Program-made: the position numbers and the translations under genes | Notes under the pieces: model-generated | Seen by the model: the letters and a program-made list of their open reading frames with translations, nothing else | What the model was told of the DNA's origin: nothing | The model's database searches: none | In this document: piece after piece, positions 1 to 6,754 of the stretch | Numbering within the stretch: position 1 is the stretch's first letter | How the letters are laid out: each line of letters begins with the position of its first letter | Assembly: GCA_964534705.1 (NCBI GenBank) | Contig: CAZHPY010000074.1 | Coordinates: 1-7,479 of the forward strand | DNA from: CAZHPY01 sp964534705 | GTDB taxonomy: Bacteria > Omnitrophota > Gorgyraeia > 2-01-FULL-45-10 | Direction: 5' to 3' | Length of the DNA stretch: 7,479 nt

Positions 1-1
1 T

Positions 2-490
2 GTGTTGGGTGTGTTTGGGGGGGGTTTTTTCGAGTTTACCCTGCTGGACAAGGCGGCCCAGGCAGGCATTCCGGTGCTGTGCATTTGCCGCGGAGCCCAG
101 TTGCTGGCTGTATGGGCGGGCGGACGGCTTAAAAGCCAGGACCATAGAGCATGGCGCATGAAAAATCGTTTTAGCACGATCGGGATTCGTGCCTGGCACC
201 GTGTGGTTGTACGGCCTGGCACGCGCCTGTGGGATATTTTTGGAAGCAAGCCGGTATATGCTAACTCATTCCATCGCCAGATGATAGCCGATCCCGGACG
301 GTTACGCATAGCCGCAGTTGCCGGCAAAGAGGATATCGAAGGCGTGGAATTATGCGGTGACCGTTTTGTAGTCGGCGTGCAATGGCATCCAGAGCTGCAG
401 GCTATTTTTAGCGATGCAAACCAGAGATTATTCAAAACCTTCGTTGACGAGGTGCGGAAGGTGCCTAATATAAATAATAGACAGCCCTGA
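2..490 (+). CDS. Class I glutamine amidotransferase-like hydrolase, PuuD-like (peptidase C26), 5'-truncated
   Basis: This is the C-terminal part of a cytoplasmic amidotransferase-fold hydrolase of the gamma-glutamyl-GABA hydrolase type, a family that cleaves gamma-glutamyl amides, for example in putrescine breakdown. The nucleophile elbow is seen as CICRGAQLL, with Cys29 as the likely nucleophile. The family's NSFHxQ segment is at residues 88-93 and the catalytic His-x-Glu is in GVQWHPE (His129, Glu131). Full-length relatives have about 240-255 residues, so roughly 90 N-terminal residues lie outside the window and the GTG at position 2 is not a credible start. The usual Gly two residues before the nucleophile Cys is Cys27 here. 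The first ten residues come from a stretch containing only T and G and may be unreliable. The exact substrate cannot be read from this fragment. The stop TGA is at 488-490, inside the next gene's promoter. Confidence 0.85.
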   Translation: MLGVFGGGFFEFTLLDKAAQAGIPVLCICRGAQLLAVWAGGRLKSQDHRAWRMKNRFSTIGIRAWHRVVVRPGTRLWDIFGSKPVYANSFHRQMIADPGRLRIAAVAGKEDIEGVELCGDRFVVGVQWHPELQAIFSDANQRLFKTFVDEVRKVPNINNRQP

Positions 491-506
491 GTAGTTGTTG
501 TATAAT
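478..506 (+). promoter_or_regulatory. Sigma70-type promoter for the SDR gene
   Basis: TAGACA (478-483, one mismatch to TTGACA) lies 17 bp before a perfect TATAAT (501-506). The -35 box overlaps the last codons of the upstream amidotransferase gene. Transcription would start near 513 and leave a leader of about 74 nt before the ATG at 587. No strong Shine-Dalgarno site precedes that ATG; GTGAG around 572-576 is the nearest purine-rich stretch. The bases TATAATAGGC recur at the promoter near 4214. Confidence 0.65.
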
Positions 507-586
507 AGGCAATTCTGGTGGAAAAAAGTCAGAAAAAATACGAATTCTGCAGTTGGTTTTATATTAGATGTGTGAGAAAATAAATT

Positions 587-1771
587 ATGCATATATTTTT
601 GACCGGAGCTAACGGGTTTTTAGGTACAGTCCTTTTAAGGGAGCTGCTCATAAAAGGGCATACCATAACGGCGCTTGTACGCGCAAAAGGCGGCATGGAT
701 GCGCATAGCCGTTTAAAAGAAACATTACTTGATTACGATCCATCGTTCCCATACGATCAGGTTGCGGGACGGACCCTATTTGTAGTCGAAGGTAACGCGA
801 CCCAGAACAAATTCGGCCTTGATGAAAGATCCTACATGGAGTATGCTCGCCGCTCAGATATAATACTGCATAATCTGGCCTGTACTGCGCTGGAAACAGA
901 TTGGAATATATATGAAGAGGTCAATATAGGGTCCGCGCGCAAGGCAATAGAGTTCGCCTCGCACACGCGCCGTAAGGCCCTGGCTTATGTAAGTTCGGCT
1001 TATGTAGCGGGAGCCAGGACAGGCCTGGTCCTGGAGAGCGAGCTCGATATGTCGGGAAGTTTTCGAAGCAGTTATGAACGAAGCAAGGCCATGGCTGAAA
1101 ACGAAGTGCGTATTGCGGCCTCTTCCGGGAACATTCAAACCATGATCTTCCGGCCAAGTATAATCGTAGGAGATTCGAGGAACGGCTGGATGTGCGAAGA
1201 ACATCATTTTTTCGATTTCATACGCCGCTTATCATGGGTACATAGATTGATCCATGGCAGGGCAGGTTCCGATGATCCCGCTACCGATTATAAGTTCCGC
1301 CTCCTTGGGGATCCGCAAACCACAAAAAATTTTATCCCTGTCGATCACGTGGCAAAGATGATCTCGATGCTGGTAGATACCGATCCAGCATGGGGAAGAT
1401 CGTTCCATCTTACGCATCCTGAACCGATCTCTCTTAAAAACCTTATGAAATACGTCCGGGGTTTTCTATGCTGGCCCGAGTTGTCATGGTGTTCCAAGGA
1501 AGATGTCCAGGACCTGTCGTCGCTTGAACGCCGGTTCGCCCGCTCGACACGGATCTACGAGAGATATTTCTGGCAAGAGCCTTCTTTTGATCAGGGTCAA
1601 CTAGAGTCTGTGCTTGGAACAGATCTACCCAGGCCGCATGCTTTGTCTAGAGACCTGGTGAGCCGTATGGTTGGATTTGTCCAAAAAAAATCTACCCAGA
1701 AAGAGATACTGCGAAAAGAGATAGCTCGGGGACATCGATCTGCGGAAATTGCCCAGCCGGTAGCCTTTTAG
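587..1771 (+). CDS. Extended SDR NAD(P)-dependent reductase, thioester-reductase / fatty-acyl-reductase-like
   Basis: This 394-residue protein is an extended short-chain dehydrogenase/reductase. The Rossmann nucleotide-binding motif TGANGFLG is at residues 6-13, right after the start, which supports ATG 587. The active site is also visible: Ser136/Ser137 in YVSSAYV, and Tyr163 with Lys167 in SSYERSK. FRPSIIVGDSRNGWM (188-202) resembles the substrate-side motif of the NAD_binding_4 group, which includes thioester reductase domains and fatty-acyl-CoA reductases that reduce acyl thioesters to aldehydes or alcohols. Other extended SDRs such as sugar epimerases or HpnA-like proteins remain possible, so the substrate is unassigned. 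The last ~110 residues are not recognisable beyond the SDR C-terminal region. No signal peptide or membrane segment is seen, so it is probably cytosolic. It has its own promoter and converges on the hydrolase-acyltransferase gene. Confidence 0.85.
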   Translation: MHIFLTGANGFLGTVLLRELLIKGHTITALVRAKGGMDAHSRLKETLLDYDPSFPYDQVAGRTLFVVEGNATQNKFGLDERSYMEYARRSDIILHNLACTALETDWNIYEEVNIGSARKAIEFASHTRRKALAYVSSAYVAGARTGLVLESELDMSGSFRSSYERSKAMAENEVRIAASSGNIQTMIFRPSIIVGDSRNGWMCEEHHFFDFIRRLSWVHRLIHGRAGSDDPATDYKFRLLGDPQTTKNFIPVDHVAKMISMLVDTDPAWGRSFHLTHPEPISLKNLMKYVRGFLCWPELSWCSKEDVQDLSSLERRFARSTRIYERYFWQEPSFDQGQLESVLGTDLPRPHALSRDLVSRMVGFVQKKSTQKEILRKEIARGHRSAEIAQPVAF

Positions 1772-1776
1772 TCATT

Positions 1777-4149
1777 TCATAAATATTTACCAAAATCTCC
1801 GGCTACTTCTTCAATGGCGCTGAGATATTGCGCTACCTTATCCTTTGTGGTCTTAACGCTCACGATCCCCGCTACCTTACTATCTTTTGTCGGTATGGAA
1901 AAATTGCCGAAGGCAATAAAACCATCGATAATAACGTCGCTAAAAGGGGCTATAAAAAAATCGGCGTCTTTGATCGTCGTGATGACTACGGAACCCAGCA
2001 CTTCAGAAAATAAATTTTTCATAAATCTTTGCATTAGCCAATATACGGGAGACGGTAATAACGCAAACGTTTCAAATAACTTGTAGAGCCCGTTTATCCT
2101 GTTCTGCGTCCTGTAAAGCTTGCGGTTAAATTCCAGTTCATATTCTAAAAAGCTGTTTTCCAGGGCGCCGTTATCAATATAATCAGAAGGGCGAATACTC
2201 ACGAAGCCCAGGGTCCGTTCCTTATTATTGACTGGCGGAAGGTCGATCGGAAAAAGGAACCTGTGCCCATAAAAGGTATCGTGATGCGCAAGACCCCAAC
2301 CAAGCATGCTAATAATCGTGATAGGCGATGACAGTTTAGCTGAATAGCGGCCGTTTAGTTCTTCTCTTATCTTCAATAAGGGGCGAAAGTCTATTAATTG
2401 GTCCGCATGATATCGCCCTTCCGGTCCGCTTTTGGTAGAGCACAACTCAGGAGTCATCTCACCTTTTTTGTGGGATATCGAAGGAAAGGTCAGGTCGCCG
2501 CAGGTATTCCATCGCATCTTGAGGGAATTTAATACCTCCTGCATGGGGACCCCATCTATGGGAATGTGGGAGATCTGGAACCATAGATCCGCCTCTCTGA
2601 GATCCGCCGTCAACCTGCAGCATATATTTAATACTCCAAAACCGGGATGTTTACGCTTTATAAGATCAGGGTATTTAAAACGGGATGCGTCGCTCTGCGC
2701 ATCGTCAGGGGGTAATATCTCAAAATGGATAAATGTGCTATTAAGGACTCTCTCCAGATAATAAACGGCTTCTTCCGTTGCTTTCTTTGAAACAGGCAGG
2801 TGTCCATGTATCCATCTTACCAGGTCTTTCTTTAAGCGCATAGGGCGATATTCATCTTTAATATCGTTCAGCCTGTTGTATGCGTTGACGATCGCTTCAT
2901 TTAATTGCTTTATATGGCCTTCATTGATATATTCGAATGTACCCCGGGAGCTATAAAGACAGGGCTTAATATTATCCAGCATCCCATTATCATTGAATTC
3001 AGCGCAGACGATATCTACCAGGTCCTTTTTTTCTTTCTTGGTTGAAAATATTCCCCAGCGCAACTGGCGGTGCGTGATAGGGTAGTCTGTTAAAAATAAT
3101 GCCAGCCTTTCGATGAGGTGTTTCTTTGCGGCGGATAAGTCCATCTCACCCCGGGGGGAAATATCAGACCATAGGTCCAACCTGAAAGCGGCTAAAATAA
3201 ATTTCGAATGTTCCGTTCTTAAATATGATTGCGCCGCAGTTCTCCATCCATCCTCTTTTAGTTTCGGTTTAAGCCGTTTCCACCACTTAAGTATATTGGC
3301 CAGGAAGGAGAGCGGAGCCGGCCTGGATCTTGCCAGGAACCCTGAAATGATATTTGCTGTTTCCTGCGGGCATTCTTCTTGCGGAGAATGTCCGCACTTA
3401 GGTATGACTTTTAACTCTACGTGAGGAAGGTCATGTTCTAATGCGTATGATTCTTCAATGGGGATCAAGCGGTCGGCGCCGCCGCTTATTACGAGCACCG
3501 GAACCTGTATTTGGTTAAATTTTTCGTGGATATGTTTCATATCTTTAGATACAAATTGAGACGCGCTTCTTATCAGGCTCCTTTTTGCTTCAAGGTCAAC
3601 CAGATTTTCCGCATATGCGCTGATCATTTCTTCGGTTATCTTTGAATGGTCGTAGAATACTTCTTCCAGTACCTGCAGCACTAACTTACGCGGCGGAAGA
3701 AGCTCCAGCCCGAGTATGTTCGCCACCGGTATGCTCAATTTTGCTATAAAATCGGGTATGTGGTTAAAATACGCCACGCTATCGATAAGGACAAGGCTGA
3801 CTACCCGGTTCTTTATCTTATTTGATATCAGTGAGACAAGGCTTACTATCCCTCCGAAGGAGTGGCCTATTATAACAATATTGTCCAGGCCCAGTTTATT
3901 GATAAATTCGGTTAATATCTTTGCCTGGTCATATGCCGAATAATATTTATCCCGCGGCTTATCGGAGCGGCCAAAACCTTTAAGGTCTAATGCTATATAC
4001 CTGAATCCGGAAGGCAATGATCTTACGAGCGTGAGCCATGTATACGAGGATGAAGCGAATCCGTGGACCAATATTACCGGTTGTCCACGGCCCTCTTCGC
4101 GATATGCGATATTGAGTTTATTTATAGCTACAAATTTATATCCCTGCAT
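1777..4149 (-). CDS. Alpha/beta hydrolase fused to a CoA-dependent acyltransferase-like (HxxxDG) domain
   Basis: This 790-residue protein has two recognisable parts. Residues 1-275 are a complete alpha/beta hydrolase: oxyanion-hole HGF (29-31), nucleophile elbow GHSFGG with Ser97, acid Asp226 in SGGADRLIP, and His254 in KCGHSP. It resembles MhpC/BioH-type esterases and haloperoxidases. Residues ~300-480 are a mostly helical linker I do not recognise. Residues ~480-790 look like the CAT/condensation/WS-DGAT acyltransferase superfamily. They contain ISHIPIDGV (His528, Asp532, Gly533, the HxxxDG catalytic motif) and a later FPIDLPPVNNKERTLGFVSI segment, like the strand and loop preceding the conserved Gly in that fold. 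It could hydrolyse one ester and transfer an acyl group to another acceptor, but substrates are unknown. No signal peptide or clear membrane helix is seen. Translation starts at ATG 4149 with almost no Shine-Dalgarno site and only about 8-10 nt of predicted leader. Confidence 0.8.
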   Translation of the reverse strand: MQGYKFVAINKLNIAYREEGRGQPVILVHGFASSSYTWLTLVRSLPSGFRYIALDLKGFGRSDKPRDKYYSAYDQAKILTEFINKLGLDNIVIIGHSFGGIVSLVSLISNKIKNRVVSLVLIDSVAYFNHIPDFIAKLSIPVANILGLELLPPRKLVLQVLEEVFYDHSKITEEMISAYAENLVDLEAKRSLIRSASQFVSKDMKHIHEKFNQIQVPVLVISGGADRLIPIEESYALEHDLPHVELKVIPKCGHSPQEECPQETANIISGFLARSRPAPLSFLANILKWWKRLKPKLKEDGWRTAAQSYLRTEHSKFILAAFRLDLWSDISPRGEMDLSAAKKHLIERLALFLTDYPITHRQLRWGIFSTKKEKKDLVDIVCAEFNDNGMLDNIKPCLYSSRGTFEYINEGHIKQLNEAIVNAYNRLNDIKDEYRPMRLKKDLVRWIHGHLPVSKKATEEAVYYLERVLNSTFIHFEILPPDDAQSDASRFKYPDLIKRKHPGFGVLNICCRLTADLREADLWFQISHIPIDGVPMQEVLNSLKMRWNTCGDLTFPSISHKKGEMTPELCSTKSGPEGRYHADQLIDFRPLLKIREELNGRYSAKLSSPITIISMLGWGLAHHDTFYGHRFLFPIDLPPVNNKERTLGFVSIRPSDYIDNGALENSFLEYELEFNRKLYRTQNRINGLYKLFETFALLPSPVYWLMQRFMKNLFSEVLGSVVITTIKDADFFIAPFSDVIIDGFIAFGNFSIPTKDSKVAGIVSVKTTKDKVAQYLSAIEEVAGDFGKYL

Positions 4150-4164
4150 AATGGTGTTTAGGCT

Positions 4165-4194
4165 ATTATATCAAAAATCGGCTTAACAAGTAAA
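4165..4194 (-). promoter_or_regulatory. Promoter for the hydrolase-acyltransferase gene, extended -10
   Basis: On the minus strand TGATATAAT gives an extended -10 (TATAAT at 4170-4165). A weak TTTACT (4194-4189) lies 18 bp upstream as a -35. The predicted start is near 4158, so the mRNA would carry only a very short leader before ATG 4149. It is back to back with the plus-strand promoter at 4211-4219. Confidence 0.5.
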
Positions 4195-4210
4195 CGAACT
4201 TGCCATTATA

Positions 4211-4219
4211 TGATATAAT
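4211..4219 (+). promoter_or_regulatory. Extended -10 promoter for the coiled-coil protein gene
   Basis: TGATATAAT (4211-4219) has both the TGn extension and a perfect -10 hexamer. No -35 box stands at the usual distance; TTAACA at 4183-4188 is too far (25 bp), so the extended -10 probably carries the promoter. The start would be near 4226, leaving about 20 nt of leader with a strong Shine-Dalgarno site. The same TGATATAATAG is found inverted at 4173-4163 for the divergent gene. Confidence 0.5.
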
Positions 4220-4233
4220 AGGCATACGATAAT

Positions 4234-4242
4234 AAAGGAGGG
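4234..4242 (+). promoter_or_regulatory. Strong ribosome binding site
   Basis: AAAGGAGGG contains the complete AGGAGG core, which ends 4 nt before ATG 4246. This fixes the start of the small coiled-coil gene and is much stronger than the sites before the neighbouring large genes. Confidence 0.8.
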
Positions 4243-4245
4243 ATT

Positions 4246-4515
4246 ATGAAAAAAGAACAGTTATTAATGGTAGTATCCGTTGCCGCCGCAATTTTATTAG
4301 TCAGTAATTTAATGAGTTTCAGCAAGATCAATAAATTAAATAGCGAAATGGCCCAGTTTAATAAAACGATCCAGGAGAAAGATGCCGCTATAAAGTCCCT
4401 GACCGATCAGGTCCAGGCAAAGCAGCTGGAGATAGATGCTGCAGAAAAAGCCCTCAATAGCCTGGAAATAAAGGTAACCGCACTGAAGCCTGCATCTGCA
4501 ATGCCGGAAAAATAA
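4246..4515 (+). CDS. Small membrane-anchored coiled-coil protein, hypothetical
   Basis: This 89-residue protein has no family I recognise. A positively charged start (MKKEQ) is followed by a hydrophobic segment at about residues 6-24 that can act as an uncleaved signal anchor. No lipobox Cys and no convincing signal peptidase site are present. Residues ~27-80 are rich in Lys, Glu, Gln, Asp and Ala with regularly spaced Leu, Ile and Val, and almost certainly form one alpha-helical coiled coil facing the periplasm. The tail KPASAMPEK is short and probably flexible. A strong Shine-Dalgarno site and an extended -10 promoter suggest high expression, as for small structural envelope proteins. The ABC-F gene starts 44 bp downstream on the same strand and could be co-transcribed, but no shared function is evident. 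Confidence 0.75.
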   Translation: MKKEQLLMVVSVAAAILLVSNLMSFSKINKLNSEMAQFNKTIQEKDAAIKSLTDQVQAKQLEIDAAEKALNSLEIKVTALKPASAMPEK

Positions 4516-4559
4516 TTGCGTTGCCCCCCTTAAAATTTCATGATAAGGCAAGCTAGACA

Positions 4560-6461
4560 ATGTTAGCAGTAAAAAATATAACTAAACAATATGGGACAAG
4601 GGAACTGTTCTCCGACGTGAGCTTTGATGTGCTTGCGGGTGAAAGGGTAGGGCTCGTGGGGCGTAACGGCCACGGGAAGACGACCCTATTCAGGATCATT
4701 TCCGGTGAAGAGGAGCCCACCGAAGGCAAGATATTCATGCCCAATAATTATTCGATAGGATATCTGGCCCAGCACCTGAAGTTTACCAAGCCCACAGTGC
4801 TGGAAGAAGGCTGTCAGGGTTTAAGGCCAGAAGAGATATGTTCTGAATGGAAGGTGGAGAAGATCCTTTTCGGCCTGGGTTTTAGCAAAGAAGACCTTAG
4901 CCGTAACCCTTCGGAATTTTCCGGAGGGTTCCAGATGCGTATAGTCCTGGCTAAGGTCCTGGTATCCGAGCCAAATATGCTTCTTCTCGATGAACCTACG
5001 AACTTCCTGGATATAGTTTCGATACGATGGCTCGAGAAGTTCCTCCGGTCCTGGAAAAATGAAATGATCGTGATAAGCCACGACAGGGACCTTATCGACA
5101 GCGTTACGACGCATATCGTAGGCATACACCGCGGAAAGGTCCGTAAGATGAAAGGATCTACCGCGAAGTATTATGCGCAGCTCGAAGCGGATGAGGTGCT
5201 GCACGAAAAGCAGCGCGTAGAGGATGAGAAGGAACGCGCGCGGCTTATGGAGTATATTAACAGGTTCCGCTCTCAGGCAAGCCGCGCAAAGGGCGTGCAG
5301 TCATGTATCAGGAAGATCGAAAAGATGGATAAGCTGGAGAAACTTGAGGAGATACGGACGCTTTCATTCTCGTTCAATTATGAACTGTTCCGCGCGCAGC
5401 AGATCATGGATATTAATGACCTCACGTTCTCATATGATGGCAAGGATCCATACCTTATAAAGGGGCTTAACTTTACCGTGAACAGGAATGATAAGATATG
5501 CATTGTAGGAAAGAACGGTTTAGGAAAGACCACGCTTTTAAAACTGCTTTCCGGGAGGTTGAAGCCTGTCGGCGGTAGTGTTAAGACGCACACGGCAGCC
5601 CTGCCGGCTTATTATGAGCAGGCAAATACAGCGGACCTTAATGACGAACTTACCGTGGAAGAAGAGATCGCCAGCACCAGCGCTTTTATCGATAAATCAC
5701 GCGTGCGCGGGATATGCGGGGCGATGATGTTCCCGGGCGACGACGCCGAGAAGAAGGTTAAGATCCTTTCCGGCGGTGAGCGCAGCCGCGTTCTTTTAGG
5801 AAAGTTGCTGGTAGCGCCTTCAAATATCCTTTTCCTGGATGAGCCGACGCACCATCTTGATATCGAATCGTGCCAGGCCATGATGGACGCCGTAAGAGAT
5901 TTTGATGGCGCGGCGCTTGTAGTAGCGCACGACGAACATTTCCTGAACGAAGTTGCGACGAAACTCATTGTCTTTAAGAATGGCCGGGCATTTTTATATC
6001 CGGGTACTTATAAGGAATTCCTGGAGAGCGTTGGCTGGGATGAAGAGGAAGAGGCTAAGCCTGCTCCGGAAGCGCAGCAAACTGCGCCGTCTGTTACGCC
6101 ACAACCGGTTTCTGCAACGCCGCCGAAAAGCGTAGAGGAGCCGCAGGTAAAAGGGCAGAACAGTAAGCTAGCGAGAAAGGCCCGAGCCGAATTTAACGCG
6201 ATGAAAGCGAAAGTGTTGAAGCCCCTCGAAGCGAAGATCAAGAGCCTGGAGAATGAGATCATAACTCTCGAAGAGAAAGTGAAGGCCGTCAACGAAGAGT
6301 TGGTCGGCCATTCAGCAAAAGGCGCTCCCGGCGCCCTTCGCAGAAGCGAGCTTTCGCGAGAACTCAAAGAGCTGACCGAGAAAGTCGATTCGTGCTATGC
6401 GCAGTTGGATGCGACGATGAAGACATACGATTCCGAGAAGCGCAAGTACAGTAGCGAATAA
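4560..6461 (+). CDS. ABC-F family ATPase (tandem NBD, probably ribosome-associated)
   Basis: This 633-residue protein has two ABC ATPase domains on one chain and no membrane domain, the ABC-F layout. NBD1 has Walker A GRNGHGKTT (34-42), signature SEFSGGFQ (118-125), Walker B LLLDEPT (141-147) and switch His174. NBD2 has Walker A GKNGLGKTT (317-325), signature LSGGE (403-407), Walker B LFLDEPT (424-430) and His457. Between them, residues ~200-280 form the charged helical linker (P-site tRNA interaction motif) typical of translation factors such as EttA, Uup and YheS. After NBD2 comes a Pro/Ala/Gln/Glu-rich linker (~495-530) and a Lys/Glu-rich coiled coil (~536-630), like the Uup C-terminal domain, which binds nucleic acid. 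The likely role is relief of stalled ribosomes or, less likely, antibiotic protection. NBD2 reads DEPTHHLD where DEPTNHLD is usual. The start codon has only a weak AAGG at 4545-4548. Confidence 0.92.
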   Translation: MLAVKNITKQYGTRELFSDVSFDVLAGERVGLVGRNGHGKTTLFRIISGEEEPTEGKIFMPNNYSIGYLAQHLKFTKPTVLEEGCQGLRPEEICSEWKVEKILFGLGFSKEDLSRNPSEFSGGFQMRIVLAKVLVSEPNMLLLDEPTNFLDIVSIRWLEKFLRSWKNEMIVISHDRDLIDSVTTHIVGIHRGKVRKMKGSTAKYYAQLEADEVLHEKQRVEDEKERARLMEYINRFRSQASRAKGVQSCIRKIEKMDKLEKLEEIRTLSFSFNYELFRAQQIMDINDLTFSYDGKDPYLIKGLNFTVNRNDKICIVGKNGLGKTTLLKLLSGRLKPVGGSVKTHTAALPAYYEQANTADLNDELTVEEEIASTSAFIDKSRVRGICGAMMFPGDDAEKKVKILSGGERSRVLLGKLLVAPSNILFLDEPTHHLDIESCQAMMDAVRDFDGAALVVAHDEHFLNEVATKLIVFKNGRAFLYPGTYKEFLESVGWDEEEEAKPAPEAQQTAPSVTPQPVSATPPKSVEEPQVKGQNSKLARKARAEFNAMKAKVLKPLEAKIKSLENEIITLEEKVKAVNEELVGHSAKGAPGALRRSELSRELKELTEKVDSCYAQLDATMKTYDSEKRKYSSE

Positions 6462-6509
6462 TCCTTCCACCCTAAGCCTTAGTTATGGGTTCGCACAAAC
6501 CACCCGATC

Positions 6510-6541
6510 GGCGGCCCTTGCGGGGTCGCCTTCAGCGGACG
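6510..6541 (-). repeat. Terminal repeat copy 1 (inverted)
   Basis: Read on the minus strand this copy is CCGCT-GAAGGC-GACCCCGCAAGG-GCCGCC. It is the inverted partner of copy 2. Its core could also fold on its own as a small hairpin with a GCAA (GNRA-type) loop between CCC and GGG. Confidence 0.6.
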
Positions 6542-6569
6542 GCAATTTGGATTAGGCATCCAAATTGTC
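6541..6569. repeat. Hairpin with a 10-bp perfect stem
   Basis: CAATTTGGAT (6543-6552) and ATCCAAATTG (6558-6567) are perfect inverted repeats around the 5-nt loop TAGGC. A G-U and a G-C pair extend the stem to 12 bp in RNA. No T-run follows, so it is not a standard intrinsic terminator. Confidence 0.75.
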
Positions 6570-6575
6570 TCGGAA

Positions 6576-6648
6576 AAATTTCCACAAAATTTTAACTTCT
6601 TTCAGGAATTTAAAATTTTTGCTATATCGCCATAAGGTGTGGAAATTT
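6576..6648. repeat. 11-bp perfect inverted repeat with an inner AT-rich dyad
   Basis: AAATTTCCACA (6576-6586) is exactly complementary to TGTGGAAATTT (6638-6648). Inside, AAAATTTTAA (6586-6595) pairs with TTAAAATTTTT (6610-6620), with one extra T. The nesting of dyads within the larger element suggests a long fold-back structure. Confidence 0.65.
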
Positions 6649-6654
6649 ATTCAA

Positions 6655-6688
6655 CGCCGCTTTAAGGCTGGACCCCACAAGGCCCGCC
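6655..6688 (+). repeat. Terminal repeat copy 2
   Basis: This copy reads CGCCGCTTTAAGGCTGG-ACCCCACAAGGCCCGCC and is the right end of the element. TAAGGC (6663-6668) and GCCTTA (6686-6691) can also pair locally, and TTATTTAG follows, so it might act as a weak terminator. Confidence 0.6.
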
Positions 6689-6754
6689 TTATTTAGTAAC
6701 TGCCACCCGCATCTGATATCGCCCCGTGCAGAAAAGTTTTATGGGTTCTTGAGG

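Larger units (their letters stand above)
6510..6688. mobile_element. MITE-like element with about 32-bp terminal inverted repeats and nested palindromes
   Basis: The left end (6510-6541) begins GGCGGCCCTTGCGGGGT and the right end (6655-6688) finishes ACCCCACAAGGCCCGCC. The outer 17 bases match as inverted repeats at 15 of 17 positions. The match continues inward through GCCTT and AGCGG with small gaps, for about 32 bp in all. Inside are a perfect-stem hairpin (6541-6569) and a second perfect 11-bp inverted repeat (6576-6648). There is no coding capacity. The size (179 bp) and structure fit a non-autonomous miniature transposable element or an intergenic repeat transcribed as a long stem-loop. 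I see no convincing target-site duplication outside the ends, so mobility is unproven. Confidence 0.5.

Noticed and set aside
854..1207. Minus-strand ORF of 117 codons inside the SDR gene
   Set aside because: It lies wholly within a gene with intact motifs, and its translation shows no domain character; it is a shadow frame.
3113..3424. Plus-strand ORF of 103 codons opposite the hydrolase-acyltransferase
   Set aside because: It overlaps the coding strand of the fusion protein and shows no family features.
4521..4551. Possible regulatory hairpin TTGCC/GGCAA before the ABC-F start
   Set aside because: The stem is only 5 bp with a 21-nt loop, which is expected by chance.
4821..5204. Minus-strand ORF of 127 codons inside the ABC-F gene
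   Set aside because: It is antisense to the conserved NBD1 and has no recognisable motif or start signal.
6008..6367. Minus-strand ORF of 119 codons with Ser/Ala-rich sequence
   Set aside because: It is antisense to the low-complexity linker and coiled coil of the ABC-F protein, which explains its composition.
6483..6748. 10-base direct repeat TTATGGGTTC at 6483-6492 and 6739-6748
   Set aside because: It does not extend into flanking similarity and does not bound the inverted-repeat element, so it is probably coincidental.
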